Positions 40,925 to 51,342 are shown, counted from the first letter of the stretch. The stretch: 64,000 nt of DNA from Pelagibacteraceae bacterium (GCA_018402735.1 JAGYIF010000002.1:186001-250000), one strand, 5' to 3'. The notes: generated by a model not told the origin, from the letters alone. Program-made: numbers and translations.

Positions 40925-41641
40925 TTACTTTTTTTGCGAAGACTCTGCTAACTGTAATACACATTCTCCAAATTTTTCAGTCTTTGGCGTAAAACCAAGC
41001 TCTTCGCACTGTTTTTTAAATATATCTAAATTATTCTTGATAGGTTTTGGCTGTGTGATTATTGGACTGGGAGTATCGCTACCCACTTCTTTTAATATTT
41101 TAGCAAATTCATAACGTTTAAAATTTATAAATTTGATATTACATTTCTGTTCTCCCGAAATATTTATTTGTTTTCCACTTTGTGTTCTTAAGTTTTTAAC
41201 TTTAGTTTCACTACAATGATCTAAAATAGTTTTGGCAAAATTATCCAAAGTTATGCCCTCATCATCTATAACTGGCATTTTTAACTCCTCACATTTTTTT
41301 AAAACACTAAATAGTTTACTTGTATCATTCCCGCACTTTACGTCTCGTTCCGCAAACACATGATGTCTGCTATTATAAACATGATAATTTAATTGGACTT
41401 TGCCATCAATTTGCATTTCTTGTGAGAGCAAAGCTAAAAATTTTGGCTTAAGACTTAAATGCTCTTCCAAGGTATACCAGTACGTTTGTACCCCGGTGTA
41501 GTCATCAGAATAAGCGTCTAATTTGTTATATCCTAAATCAACAAGTCTTTGATAATCATCCTGAGTTAGCCTTGTCGCGGCGGTAGATGAATTTGCTGAT
41601 AACAATAATAAAACAAATAGAAATAACTGTAATACTTTCAT
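40925..41641 (-). CDS. Hypothetical secreted protein
   Basis: 238-aa ORF with signal peptide MKVLQLFLFVLLLLSANSSTAA. Confidence 0.6.
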   Translation of the reverse strand: MKVLQLFLFVLLLLSANSSTAATRLTQDDYQRLVDLGYNKLDAYSDDYTGVQTYWYTLEEHLSLKPKFLALLSQEMQIDGKVQLNYHVYNSRHHVFAERDVKCGNDTSKLFSVLKKCEELKMPVIDDEGITLDNFAKTILDHCSETKVKNLRTQSGKQINISGEQKCNIKFINFKRYEFAKILKEVGSDTPSPIITQPKPIKNNLDIFKKQCEELGFTPKTEKFGECVLQLAESSQKK

Positions 41642-41659
41642 AACAAATAATTACTAAAA

Positions 41660-41848
41660 TTATTTTGTAACTTTATCTTTGATTTCTTTAGATTTAATTT
41701 TAGCTGTTTCGGCAATTGTTGCCGCTTTATCTTTTGCTGACTGAGACATTTCACTTCCCTTAGAAGCCGCTTTATTAAAAAATTCATTAGTTTTTTCTGA
41801 ACCGGCGCCAGCAGCTAAACCTATTAAAAATACTGCAACAAAAAACAT
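41660..41848 (-). CDS. Small hypothetical protein with TM segment
   Basis: 62 aa: TM then Ala/Lys-rich amphipathic tail. Confidence 0.45.
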   Translation of the reverse strand: MFFVAVFLIGLAAGAGSEKTNEFFNKAASKGSEMSQSAKDKAATIAETAKIKSKEIKDKVTK

Positions 41849-41876
41849 ATTGTATTATATGCTTTTTAATAATTTT

Positions 41877-42575
41877 TTACCAAGGGATTTTTTCTCCATC
41901 CCAATTAAAAAAACTACCAGTATCCTGCGATTTTAGATTTACTATAATTTGTATCATGTTCTTGGCAGACTCTTCTGGAGATTGAATGGTAAGTCCTTCT
42001 TTGTGAAATGGTTTAGATAATTTGCTAGTAACCGTTCCAGGATGCATCGATACACAAATAGCTTTTTTATTCTTCATGCTTAATTCAATAGAAGCTGTCT
42101 TAATAAGTTGATTTAATGCGGCTTTCGATGCCCTATAAGAATACCACCCACCATACTTATTATCTGCGATAGATCCTACTTTTGCCGACAACGATGCAAA
42201 CACCGACTGCTCTTCAGAGTCTAGCAAAGGGAAAAAATGTTTCATTATAAGTGCCGGTCCAAAAGTATTAATCTCAAAATTTTTCTTTAAAAAAGATAAA
42301 TTAATTTGTTTGTAAGTTTTTTCTGGCATTTGATTGTTTTGTTCATCGTGCAATATGCCTGTTGCATCAAATAATAAACAGATTGGTTTTGCTAACGATT
42401 TAATAAACATGGCCGCTTGTTCAATACTCACTTCGTTAGTCAATTCCAACATTGGCTGTGAAGACCGTCCTAACGTTACAACCTGAGAAAATCCTTGCTG
42501 CTTTAATTCATTAGCAAGTGCTGCTCCAATTGAACCAGTACCACCAACAACGACAGCAATATTATTTTTATTCAT
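41877..42575 (-). CDS. SDR family oxidoreductase
   Basis: VVVGGTGSIGAALANEL, YSYRASKAALN. Confidence 0.88.
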   Translation of the reverse strand: MNKNNIAVVVGGTGSIGAALANELKQQGFSQVVTLGRSSQPMLELTNEVSIEQAAMFIKSLAKPICLLFDATGILHDEQNNQMPEKTYKQINLSFLKKNFEINTFGPALIMKHFFPLLDSEEQSVFASLSAKVGSIADNKYGGWYSYRASKAALNQLIKTASIELSMKNKKAICVSMHPGTVTSKLSKPFHKEGLTIQSPEESAKNMIQIIVNLKSQDTGSFFNWDGEKIPW

Positions 42576-42587
42576 TTAAATTTTCAA

Positions 42588-42619
42588 AAATAAGCCACAA
42601 CAAGTATTGTGGCTTATTT
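42588..42619 (-). terminator. Terminator downstream of metY
   Basis: aaataagccacaa-caagta-ttgtggcttattt followed by TTTT on minus strand. Confidence 0.85.
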
Positions 42620-42636
42620 GCATTTCTTACAATAAT

Positions 42637-43935
42637 TTAAGCTTTTAATGCTTGATCTATATCAGCAATAATATCATCTGCATGCTCAATACCAATCGAT
42701 AACCGAACATAACCTGGCGTTACACCTGCTGCTAATAAATCTTTAGCACTTAATTGAGAGTGAGTAGTGCTTGCTGGATGAATTGCTAGAGATCTAGCAT
42801 CGCCTATGTTGGCAACATGGTACAAAAGTTTTAAGTTATCAATAAACTTTTTACCAGCTTCTAATCCGCCTTTAATTTCAATACCCATTAAAGCTCCGCT
42901 TCCACCTTTTAAGTATCGTTTTGCTCGTGCTCCAATTTCTCCATCGTGTAAAGTCGAGTAAATAACTTTTTCAATTTTATTGTGTTTAAGTAAAAAGTTT
43001 TTTACTTTTTCTGCATTTTCACAATGTTGTTTCATTCTCAAAGCCACTGTTTCTAAACCTTGAATAATTTGAAATGAGTTAAAAGGACTAATTGCAGATC
43101 CTAAATCTCTCAACAAAACTACTCTTGCTCTTATGGCAAATGGAATATTGGCACCAGTTAATTGAGGCACCGCATCTCCCCAAACTGCTCCGTGATAAGA
43201 CATATCGGGTTGCCAAATATTAGGTTGTCTTGCTTTGTCGGCAGACCAATCAAAGTTTCCAGAATCAACAATAATTCCTCCGATACTAGTACCATGTCCT
43301 CCGATAAATTTAGTTAAGGAATGCATTACAATTGCAGCACCATGCTCAAATGGTCTGCAGATTACTGGGCACGCTGTGTTGTCCAAGATCAGTGGGACAT
43401 TTAATTTTTTTCCTATATCTGCAACTTCTTGGATTGGGAAAACTCTTAACGACGGATTGGGCAAAGTTTCAGCGTAATACAATCTGGTTTTACTATCTGT
43501 TAATTTAGCAAAATTTTCAGGATCTTTTGGATCGGCATATCTAACTTCAATACCCATTGCCTTTAAAGTATTGTTAAATAAATTAACTGTTCCACCATAT
43601 AAATCAGTTGATGCTACAAAGTTGTCTCCTGAATTACATAAATTCTGAACTACAAATGCTGAAGCTGCTTGACCCGAACTAACACAAACTGCTGCTAATC
43701 CTCCTTCTAATGCTGCAACTCTTTCTTCCAACACGTTAGTGGTTGGATTCATAATTCTTGTATAAATATTTCCAAATTCTTTTAGTCCAAATAAATTGGC
43801 TGCATGTTCTGCAGAATTAAATTGATAAGAAGTTGTTTGATGAATAGGAACCGCGACTGATGTAGAGCTTTCATCTCTTCTCCACGAGCCGCCGTGTAAT
43901 GCTATAGTTTCTGGATGTTTACTGGATGTTGTCAT
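42637..43935 (-). CDS. metY: O-acetylhomoserine aminocarboxypropyltransferase (sulfhydrylase)
   Basis: HPETIALHGGSWRRDESSTSVAVPIHQTTSYQF; IVMHSLTKFIGGHGTSIGG. Confidence 0.93.
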   Translation of the reverse strand: MTTSSKHPETIALHGGSWRRDESSTSVAVPIHQTTSYQFNSAEHAANLFGLKEFGNIYTRIMNPTTNVLEERVAALEGGLAAVCVSSGQAASAFVVQNLCNSGDNFVASTDLYGGTVNLFNNTLKAMGIEVRYADPKDPENFAKLTDSKTRLYYAETLPNPSLRVFPIQEVADIGKKLNVPLILDNTACPVICRPFEHGAAIVMHSLTKFIGGHGTSIGGIIVDSGNFDWSADKARQPNIWQPDMSYHGAVWGDAVPQLTGANIPFAIRARVVLLRDLGSAISPFNSFQIIQGLETVALRMKQHCENAEKVKNFLLKHNKIEKVIYSTLHDGEIGARAKRYLKGGSGALMGIEIKGGLEAGKKFIDNLKLLYHVANIGDARSLAIHPASTTHSQLSAKDLLAAGVTPGYVRLSIGIEHADDIIADIDQALKA

Positions 43936-43991
43936 ATATATACTCCTTCTTAAATTTAGTCAGTTAATCGACCTTAAGAACATACCTATTT

Positions 43992-44045
43992 GGAAGTCCC
44001 GCTTTAGCTGTTTATCAGTCCGCAAGCTGCATCAAATCGACATCA
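43992..44045 (-). promoter_or_regulatory. SAM-II/SAM-V-like riboswitch upstream of metY
   Basis: Minus strand GTCGATTTGATGCAGCTTGCGGACTGATAAACAGCTAAAGCGGGACTTCC resembles the SAM-II core ..TGATTTAAC..TTGCAAGC..TGATAAA..GCTAAA..GGG. Confidence 0.72.
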
Positions 44046-44111
44046 AAAGTATATTTAAAGACATTGTGTTTTACAACCCACAAAAAAAGTCAATGAAACT
44101 ATGGTGTTAGT

Positions 44112-44924
44112 TTAAGAAAAGTTTTGTTTTAATCCCGTATAATTATGATTTGGCTTTATAGTTATCTCAATATTAAATTTATTTTTTTTAGTTCTTAATA
44201 AATTTTTAGTAATTCGTTCATAAAAACTAATAAATTTTTTTAATTGTCCATCATCCATTCGCTTATGTTTTGGAATGCCCATTTCTTGTTTTTTTCTATA
44301 TTGAAAAACATATTTAAAGCTTGGTATGCGTAAAAAAATGGAACAATGAGACTTGCTGTAAATAGTTTTAAAATATTCTTTACTTTTTTTATTAACATAC
44401 TTTCTCCATTGAAGTCTTTGATCTAGTTTTTCTTCCATAGAATTAATCGGTTTTTTTAGTGTTGCTAGCTGTTCGCCTTGATAATTAATGCACCAGCCTT
44501 CTAAAATAAAAACATCGTAAGGAAATTGTAGTAAATGAAATTGGGACGGCAATAAATCATCTTCAGCTTTGGAAAATTTTGGTAATTTATAAGTACATTT
44601 TTTATTATTTAAAAAAATGTTCAAAACATCTTTTAAATATTTTAGATTATGCGTTCCTGGTACTCCTCTTGTTTGCAGCAAAGGAGATATTTTTTTAGAT
44701 AATTGTAATCTATCTTTTTTACCAAAATAAAAATCATCAATAGATAAAACTAACACTTTTAATTTTTTTTTTCTTAACTCTTTTTTAATTACACCTGTAA
44801 ATGTTGTTTTACCGGATCCTTGTGGTCCTGATACTAGACAAAATAAATTTTTCTTTGTTCTTTTTTTATCGAGTAACTGCTGCGTTGCTTGACGTACTAT
44901 ATTTTTGTAATTTTGGTTAAACAC
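44112..44924 (-). CDS. P-loop kinase, D-glycerate 3-kinase-like
   Basis: VSGPQGSGKTTFTGVIKKEL; SIDDFYFGKKDRLQLSKKISPLLQTRGVPGTHNLKYL; FILEGWCINY. Confidence 0.75.
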   Translation of the reverse strand: MFNQNYKNIVRQATQQLLDKKRTKKNLFCLVSGPQGSGKTTFTGVIKKELRKKKLKVLVLSIDDFYFGKKDRLQLSKKISPLLQTRGVPGTHNLKYLKDVLNIFLNNKKCTYKLPKFSKAEDDLLPSQFHLLQFPYDVFILEGWCINYQGEQLATLKKPINSMEEKLDQRLQWRKYVNKKSKEYFKTIYSKSHCSIFLRIPSFKYVFQYRKKQEMGIPKHKRMDDGQLKKFISFYERITKNLLRTKKNKFNIEITIKPNHNYTGLKQNFS

Positions 44925-45230
44925 TTACTTAATGCAGTTTTGGCTTTTAAATTTTTCTACGCTATCTGTTTTTGGATTTATATAGAACTCTCTGGTACAT
45001 GTAATTAGCAAATTTTTCTTATTATATACATACACTTTATAAGGAGTTTCAAAATTTATTATATCCGGTTCGCCAAATTGATTTTTTACAACATCACTTT
45101 TTGTTCCTAAAAATTTAGATAAGATTTTATTTTCTTTCTCTGTTGTCTCGGTAACTTTCTTATCAATTGTTTCACAATTACTAAGTGAAAAAAATAAAAT
45201 TGTGTAGATACAAAATTTTACTATGTTCAT
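44925..45230 (-). CDS. Hypothetical lipoprotein
   Basis: MNIVKFCIYTILFFSLSNCETI lipobox-like; start overlaps rhodanese stop (ATGA). Confidence 0.6.
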   Translation of the reverse strand: MNIVKFCIYTILFFSLSNCETIDKKVTETTEKENKILSKFLGTKSDVVKNQFGEPDIINFETPYKVYVYNKKNLLITCTREFYINPKTDSVEKFKSQNCIK

Positions 45231-45619
45231 TTGCATGGGAGGTTGTTGGCTTTCCAACCTTTTTCTTGTATTGCCGGAGATCCCTCAAATCCATCAGATA
45301 TATTAATTGTCTCATAACCTAAATCTTTAATAATCTCTGCAGCACGTAAAGATCTAGCGCCACTTCTGCATATGCACATAATAGTTTTTGATTTATCAAT
45401 GTTTAAATCTAAAAATTGTTGCTCAAAATGTTCATTGAGAATTCTTTGCTCACCCATCTGATAAGATAAAAAATGAGCTGCAATCCCCAGTTCTGCGGTT
45501 GCTGGTTTGCCTATTTGCTCCCATTCCTGATCTGTTCTGACGTCCAATAGAACCGCGTTATTATTTTTTTCTAAATATTTTTTTATTTCTTTTGAAGGTA
45601 ACTCTAATATTTCACTCAT
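45227..45619 (-). CDS. Rhodanese-like domain protein
   Basis: VLLDVRTDQEWEQIG; IMCICRSGARSLRAAEII active-site loop. Confidence 0.88.
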   Translation of the reverse strand: MSEILELPSKEIKKYLEKNNNAVLLDVRTDQEWEQIGKPATAELGIAAHFLSYQMGEQRILNEHFEQQFLDLNIDKSKTIMCICRSGARSLRAAEIIKDLGYETINISDGFEGSPAIQEKGWKANNLPCK

Positions 45620-45654
45620 ATTAAAAAGAAGTATAACAGATAAACAAGCACATT

Positions 45655-46854
45655 ATGAAGTATGATTTTATAATAATCGGAAGCGGAATTATTGGCTTAA
45701 CCCTCGCCTTTAAACTTAAAAAAAAAAACTCTAATTCAAAAATTCTAATATTAGAAAAAGAAAAAGATTCTGTTCAGCATGGCTCCGGCAGAAATAGCGG
45801 AGTTATTCATAGTGGTATTTACTACAATCCTGGATCATTAAGAGCAACGCTAGGGATAAAAGGAGGAATTGAATTGAAAGAATACATCAAATCTAAAAAA
45901 CTATGGATTGATGAATGTGGAAAATTACTAATTCCAACCTCAGAAAATTCTTTTCATAATACTGAAAATCTATTCCAACGGGGCATTGATAATGGAGTTG
46001 TAGTAAAAAAACTAAACGGCCAAGAAATTAAAAATTTAGAGCCTAACATCAATACAAAATTTAATATTGGACTATTAATTCCTTTTACTTCCGTTGCTGA
46101 TCCAAAAGAAGTTTCTAAATCTCTGTTGTTTGATTTACAGCAAATGGGTGTTGATATTTTTTATAATGAGCAAGTAACAAAAATAGAAGAAGAAGGAAAA
46201 ATTATTTTTACTAGGTTAAAAAAATATAGTTGCGAACATTCTTTTAATTGCTCAGGATTACAATCTGACATCATAGCCAAAAGCGCAGGCTTAGAATTTA
46301 GATACAGCTTTTTACCCTTCAAAGGAAAATACTGGAAAATAACAGATCCAAATTTTAAATTAAAACATTTAGTCTATCCCATACCAGATCTTCAATATCC
46401 TTTTTTGGGACTTCACAGTTCGCATAAACGTGATGGAACTTTTTATATCGGACCAAGCTCAACTCCAGTGTTTGGTAGAGAACATTATCATTGGAACGAT
46501 AAATTAAAATTTACTGAGGCAGTGTCCTTGGCTCTAAGTTTTGCTTTAAAAATTTTAAAAAATGAAAACAAACTAAGGTCACTTGCTATACAAGAGGCAA
46601 AATTATTAACTAAACATGGTTTTATTCATGAAATGAAAAAACTAATCAATAATATTTCATCAACTAATATCAAACCTTCTTTAGAAAAAATTGGGATACG
46701 CTCACAAATTTTTGATCCTTTGTCCAAAACTTTGGTGAATGATTTTGTTATTATAAATCAAAAATATTCCACGCACGTCCTAAATGCTATTAGTCCAGCA
46801 TGGACTGCATCTTTTGCTTTTGCAGATCACTTAATTGATTTGGCAAAAATCTAA
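45655..46854 (+). CDS. lhgO: L-2-hydroxyglutarate oxidase
   Basis: IIGSGIIGLTLAFKL; HGSGRNSGVIHSGIYYNPGSLRA; YPIPDLQYPFLGLH. Confidence 0.88.
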   Translation: MKYDFIIIGSGIIGLTLAFKLKKKNSNSKILILEKEKDSVQHGSGRNSGVIHSGIYYNPGSLRATLGIKGGIELKEYIKSKKLWIDECGKLLIPTSENSFHNTENLFQRGIDNGVVVKKLNGQEIKNLEPNINTKFNIGLLIPFTSVADPKEVSKSLLFDLQQMGVDIFYNEQVTKIEEEGKIIFTRLKKYSCEHSFNCSGLQSDIIAKSAGLEFRYSFLPFKGKYWKITDPNFKLKHLVYPIPDLQYPFLGLHSSHKRDGTFYIGPSSTPVFGREHYHWNDKLKFTEAVSLALSFALKILKNENKLRSLAIQEAKLLTKHGFIHEMKKLINNISSTNIKPSLEKIGIRSQIFDPLSKTLVNDFVIINQKYSTHVLNAISPAWTASFAFADHLIDLAKI

Positions 46855-48332
46855 AAATTTTGAGTAAAACTTAATAAAAACTTTGTTTCGTGTTTGGTTC
46901 GGTCAGCATCCGATCCAATGCTATTAGTGTTAGTTCTTTGATTATTAGATCCTATTCTATCTATTAATTGAATTTTAATAATTGAGCCTGGAATAATAGT
47001 ATAATCAGCAACGATACCCCATGATTTCAAACTATATTCGTTTTTTTGTCCCTCATAAAAAGTTGGTTGCCATCCAGAATAAGGATCCATTACGGTTCTA
47101 ATTTTTCCATAATCAAAAACTAATGAAGTGGTCAGATTTTTTCTAAGCTGATGCTCTAACTCAGAAGTAAATATAAAACCACTATCTCCTCCACTTTCAT
47201 TGTTAGGATATGATCTAATATTATATGTTCCTCCTAAACTGAATTGTTCTGATCCCTCCAGATTATTAAAGGCATACTGGCCTTTAAATTTTATAATAAA
47301 GTCGTTCTTTTCATTAATTTTTTCTCTGCGGCTTAAAGCTGGATTAATTTTAGTAAAATATCCGTCTACCCCAGCTGGATCATTAGCTTTGCTTAGTTCA
47401 GTTCCCGTATTAGATAAATCCGTTTTTCCTTTACTGAAAATAATTCTCGCATTGGTTACTGCTTTATTAAAAATACTATCAGAAAAACTAAAATGAGCAG
47501 CCAGATCTAATCGTCGATTTACTGTATCTTCTTCTTCAGTTGCACCGCCATCTTGATAAACGTGAAAACCACCTCTATAAAATCCAACTCCTAATTTGGC
47601 TTCTAAATTTTCTTCATACCAAACAGGCTTTAAATAGTTAATATCAAAAAAATTAGAATTTCCTTCTAAACCATTGCTAGTAGCTCTGGCATAATCTCCA
47701 TGATCATATCTCATAGTAGCCGCCCTAAATGCCAAAGAAGAACCGTCATTTCCTAAAAAAAATTTATTATTTAATTCATAATAATTAGTGCCGTTGGCCA
47801 TCGTCCGTGTTTGTTTTAATCCCAAAGTTTCTCCTTGTTGCAAAATATTATCATAAGAAAAAGAAGCAGTAGTTTTAACGTAATGAGTTGTTTTAGATCC
47901 AGAATTATCTACTCGAATTGTGGCTTTGACAGGTTTCGTATTTATCAATGTAATAATTAAATTAATGGAGTTATCTAAATTTTTTTTAAGTTCTGCTGAG
48001 GCTTTGATCCCTGATAGATTATTGATGTTCTTTATATTTTGATTTATTTCTTTTAAGTTAATTATTTTACCTCTTTCAAGCTTTCTCCAAGCATAGGAAT
48101 TAATTAATTTTTCTGAAATATTCACATCATTTTTATGAAAGATAATATCATTTAATATTGCTGTATTTATATTAATATCAGCTGGTATTTGTAAAAAATT
48201 TGCTTGGTAAAATTTTGGAACAAAAACCGGCACTACATTCCGGTCGTTGACTTGCGGTCCGCCGTAAGAATAGGAACTTGTCTCTAAAAATATAATAAAG
48301 AATAAACTAGTAATAATTATTATTTTTTTCAT
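46851..48332 (-). CDS. ShlB/FhaC/HecB-type (TpsB) outer-membrane transporter
   Basis: POTRA-like N-terminus and FSLGGTYNIRSYPNNESGGDSGFIFTSELEHQL (TpsB VRGY-like motif); C-terminal Phe. Confidence 0.75.
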   Translation of the reverse strand: MKKIIIITSLFFIIFLETSSYSYGGPQVNDRNVVPVFVPKFYQANFLQIPADININTAILNDIIFHKNDVNISEKLINSYAWRKLERGKIINLKEINQNIKNINNLSGIKASAELKKNLDNSINLIITLINTKPVKATIRVDNSGSKTTHYVKTTASFSYDNILQQGETLGLKQTRTMANGTNYYELNNKFFLGNDGSSLAFRAATMRYDHGDYARATSNGLEGNSNFFDINYLKPVWYEENLEAKLGVGFYRGGFHVYQDGGATEEEDTVNRRLDLAAHFSFSDSIFNKAVTNARIIFSKGKTDLSNTGTELSKANDPAGVDGYFTKINPALSRREKINEKNDFIIKFKGQYAFNNLEGSEQFSLGGTYNIRSYPNNESGGDSGFIFTSELEHQLRKNLTTSLVFDYGKIRTVMDPYSGWQPTFYEGQKNEYSLKSWGIVADYTIIPGSIIKIQLIDRIGSNNQRTNTNSIGSDADRTKHETKFLLSFTQNF

Positions 48333-48538
48333 TTATTGATACTTATGTGGGTTTTTTTATAACTATACCAACACATTAATATAATTACAGACTTAATATT
48401 TGGAAAATAAGTTTGTTTTTTAGATAATAGAAATAAAATTTTCAATCTGAGGTTATAAAATTTACAAACTATAAAGAGGTAAAAACAAATTTTAGACTTG
48501 TTGAAGCAGTTAAGTTTATAGTTTATTACTAATTTATT

Positions 48539-49180
48539 ATGAAACAAATCAGTAAAACGTTTTGTTTAATTGTTGGGTTTTTATTTTTTCAGCCAGCTTT
48601 AAAAGCAGATGAAAAGCAGGTCATTATCAATTTAATGCAGCGGCCTTTAAACTATCTCGATCTTGGTATTATTAATTTAGAAAAAGATATGGAAAAATCT
48701 ATTGATCGAATTATAGCCCGCTATACATCTCCACTACTTACTAATTTAATTGGTGATCGTAAGGAAGAAATTGAAATGTCAGTCATTTATAATTGGAAAA
48801 AAACTGCAGTGATAGCATCTGTATCACTTCCTGTTACCAAAGGACTAACTACTAATGAATATTTAAGTTCAAGTAACAAATGTCGACAAGTCTTTGACCT
48901 TATCCGTCAAACACTTCTTAAAGCCCAGCCAGAGTCAACCATATCTAGTTCACAAGTTGCTTCCTACTTAGTTGAAAAATTTTATCCACCAACTAATCAG
49001 CCTTGGGTATTGCCCGAAAGTCATAGAAAATCTTTAGTTAAAATAGTGTTATTAGAGATTGTTTTAAGACCTACAAATAAATATGCTTTTGCAAGCTCTG
49101 TTAATTCAATATCATGCATTGGTAATCTTTCAGACCAAATCGACAATATAAAAATTGTCCATGACTCAACCAGACAGTAG
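48539..49180 (+). CDS. Hypothetical secreted protein
   Basis: 213-aa ORF with signal peptide MKQISKTFCLIVGFLFFQPALKA. Confidence 0.55.
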   Translation: MKQISKTFCLIVGFLFFQPALKADEKQVIINLMQRPLNYLDLGIINLEKDMEKSIDRIIARYTSPLLTNLIGDRKEEIEMSVIYNWKKTAVIASVSLPVTKGLTTNEYLSSSNKCRQVFDLIRQTLLKAQPESTISSSQVASYLVEKFYPPTNQPWVLPESHRKSLVKIVLLEIVLRPTNKYAFASSVNSISCIGNLSDQIDNIKIVHDSTRQ

Positions 49181-49246
49181 ATCTTCTATTTTAATTTTGC
49201 TTATAAAAAATTTTTATACTAAAGTATTTTTGTATAATTATTATAA

Positions 49247-49627
49247 ATGAACTCTATTTCCATAATTTTTACTGCTGCTTGTTTAGCTATGTATTTATTG
49301 CTGTCGGTGAATGCAGCAATGACCAGGCGAAGATCTGGACTTGCGGTTGGCGAGAAAGATAACGAAACTCTTGCAAGAGCAGTTAGAGCTCATGGAAATT
49401 TTTCTGAATATACTCCTTTATTTCTAATTTCTTTTGTTCTTTTAGAGTCGATTCAAGCTTCTTCAGATTACCTTATATTGGTAGGACTTTTTTTCTTATT
49501 GGGCCGTATTTTCCATGCTTATAGCATGTTTTCTAAAAAAGAATTATTCAGAGCTCTAGGAATGATCTTAACTTTTGGTCCTTATTTGGCAAATATAACA
49601 AATTTGCTAATTGTCTATTTTAAATAA
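49247..49627 (+). CDS. MAPEG family protein
   Basis: ARAVRAHGNFSEYTPLFLI; GRIFHAYSM. Confidence 0.88.
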   Translation: MNSISIIFTAACLAMYLLLSVNAAMTRRRSGLAVGEKDNETLARAVRAHGNFSEYTPLFLISFVLLESIQASSDYLILVGLFFLLGRIFHAYSMFSKKELFRALGMILTFGPYLANITNLLIVYFK

Positions 49628-49648
49628 AAATTTAAAATCGATAGCATC

Positions 49649-50725
49649 ATGAGTATAGCACCATCCAATTTCTATGATTTTAACTACGATAGTTTAAATC
49701 AATATATTCTAGATCGATTTTCCATAGACCAAAAAAAAGGTGGAATGCGAACTAATCAATTATGGAAGTTCGTATATAAAAAAGGACTTCACAACATTGC
49801 CCAATTTTCCAATCTTCCGTCTGACTTAAAAACAAATCTAGAAAATAATTTAAGTTTTAAGCGAGTAGAAATCTCAGAAAAAAAAATATCTAGTGATGGA
49901 ACCATTAAATGGTTGATTAAACTTGCCGATAATAACTTAGTTGAAACAGTATTTATCCCTTCCGATAATAGAGGAACACTATGTATTTCTTCACAAGTAG
50001 GTTGCACATTAAATTGTAAATTTTGTCATACCGGAACACAAATGATGGTTAGAAATCTATCTACAAGCGAAATTATCAATCAAATTTTAATTGCCAAAGA
50101 CGAACTGAAAGATTGGGGTTCACAAAAAAAAATAACTAATATTGTATATATGGGGATGGGAGAGCCTTTTTATAATTATGATAATGTTAAACAATCGGTT
50201 GCCATTTTAAGAAACAATCATGGTCTAGATTATTCAGCAAAAAAAATAACTGTTTCTACTGCGGGTGTCGTACCTGAAATTATGAATGCGGCTAAGGAAA
50301 TTCAAACTTATTTAGCTCTTTCTCTTCATGCACCCAATGATGAATTGCGTGAAAGAATTATGCCAATTAACAAAAAATATAAAATTAAAGATCTGATAGA
50401 AAGCTGCGCCTATTATGCAAAAGTTAATAAAGAAAAAATATTTCTAGAATATGTTCTGCTAAAAAACATTAATGATAGCCTCGATTGTGCCAAGCAATTA
50501 ATAAAATTAATGAGCAAATTTCCTTGTAAACTTAATTTAATAGAATTTAATGCATGGCCTGGGGTGTCCTATGAACCGTCTTCTCCAGACGTAATTAAGC
50601 AATTTTACCAAGCTATTAAAAAATCAGGCCATATTGTAACTTTAAGAAAATCTCGAGGTGAAGATATTTTGGGTGCTTGCGGACAATTAAAAACTGAAAG
50701 TGAAAAAAAAAGAAAATCCCTGTAA
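49649..50725 (+). CDS. rlmN: 23S rRNA (adenine2503-C2)-methyltransferase
   Basis: SSQVGCTLNCKFCHTGTQ radical SAM CxxxCxxC; MGMGEPFYNYDNV; YAxCGQL C-terminus (GACGQL). Confidence 0.95.
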   Translation: MSIAPSNFYDFNYDSLNQYILDRFSIDQKKGGMRTNQLWKFVYKKGLHNIAQFSNLPSDLKTNLENNLSFKRVEISEKKISSDGTIKWLIKLADNNLVETVFIPSDNRGTLCISSQVGCTLNCKFCHTGTQMMVRNLSTSEIINQILIAKDELKDWGSQKKITNIVYMGMGEPFYNYDNVKQSVAILRNNHGLDYSAKKITVSTAGVVPEIMNAAKEIQTYLALSLHAPNDELRERIMPINKKYKIKDLIESCAYYAKVNKEKIFLEYVLLKNINDSLDCAKQLIKLMSKFPCKLNLIEFNAWPGVSYEPSSPDVIKQFYQAIKKSGHIVTLRKSRGEDILGACGQLKTESEKKRKSL

Positions 50726-50832
50726 ACGGTCGATTTTGGTCAAAGTGACACGAGTCTAATAAATCATAATATCAACATAAAGTAATACTGGTGTTGCCGT
50801 AAATAAGGGATATAACCCAGCGGCCTTAAAAC

Positions 50833-51270
50833 ATGATTAAAAAAATGACCAACAAAATTACAAAAAGAAAAAATTCTGAAAGAATTATTAAAATTAAAAA
50901 ACGCATTTTAAAAGAATCTTCTAATTTAGAACAAAATTATAAGACTACTTTTAAAGATATAAAAAAATATTTTAGAATTTTTAATAAAGCATGGTTTAAA
51001 GATCAGCTTAATCCATTTAATGATATTCAGATCAAAAAAATGAATGGCTGCTGGGGCCAGTGCGTAGAAGATTATTCGACCAGAAAAGGTACGAAATTTT
51101 TCTGCTTAGAAATGCAACAATTATATCCAAACAAAAAAGAGTTTTTAACAACTCTTGGTCATGAAATGATTCATTTGTGGCAACAAACAATAAAAAAAGA
51201 TACAGGCAACCACAATTCTTTATTTTATAGTTTTAAACCCAAATTTAAAAAATACGGCTTAAGTCTTTAA
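50833..51270 (+). CDS. SprT-like domain protein
   Basis: LGHEMIHLWQ zinc metalloprotease-like motif. Confidence 0.75.
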   Translation: MIKKMTNKITKRKNSERIIKIKKRILKESSNLEQNYKTTFKDIKKYFRIFNKAWFKDQLNPFNDIQIKKMNGCWGQCVEDYSTRKGTKFFCLEMQQLYPNKKEFLTTLGHEMIHLWQQTIKKDTGNHNSLFYSFKPKFKKYGLSL

Positions 51271-51342
51271 TATTACAATCAAACAATAGTTTGTAATTAA
51301 AGACTAATTTTATTTTCACTTAAAATATGATAATTAATAAAC

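Noticed and set aside
48329-48547. 72-aa minus ORF between the TpsB-like gene and the 213-aa ORF
   Set aside because: AT-rich intergenic frame with no family resemblance; probably promoter region.
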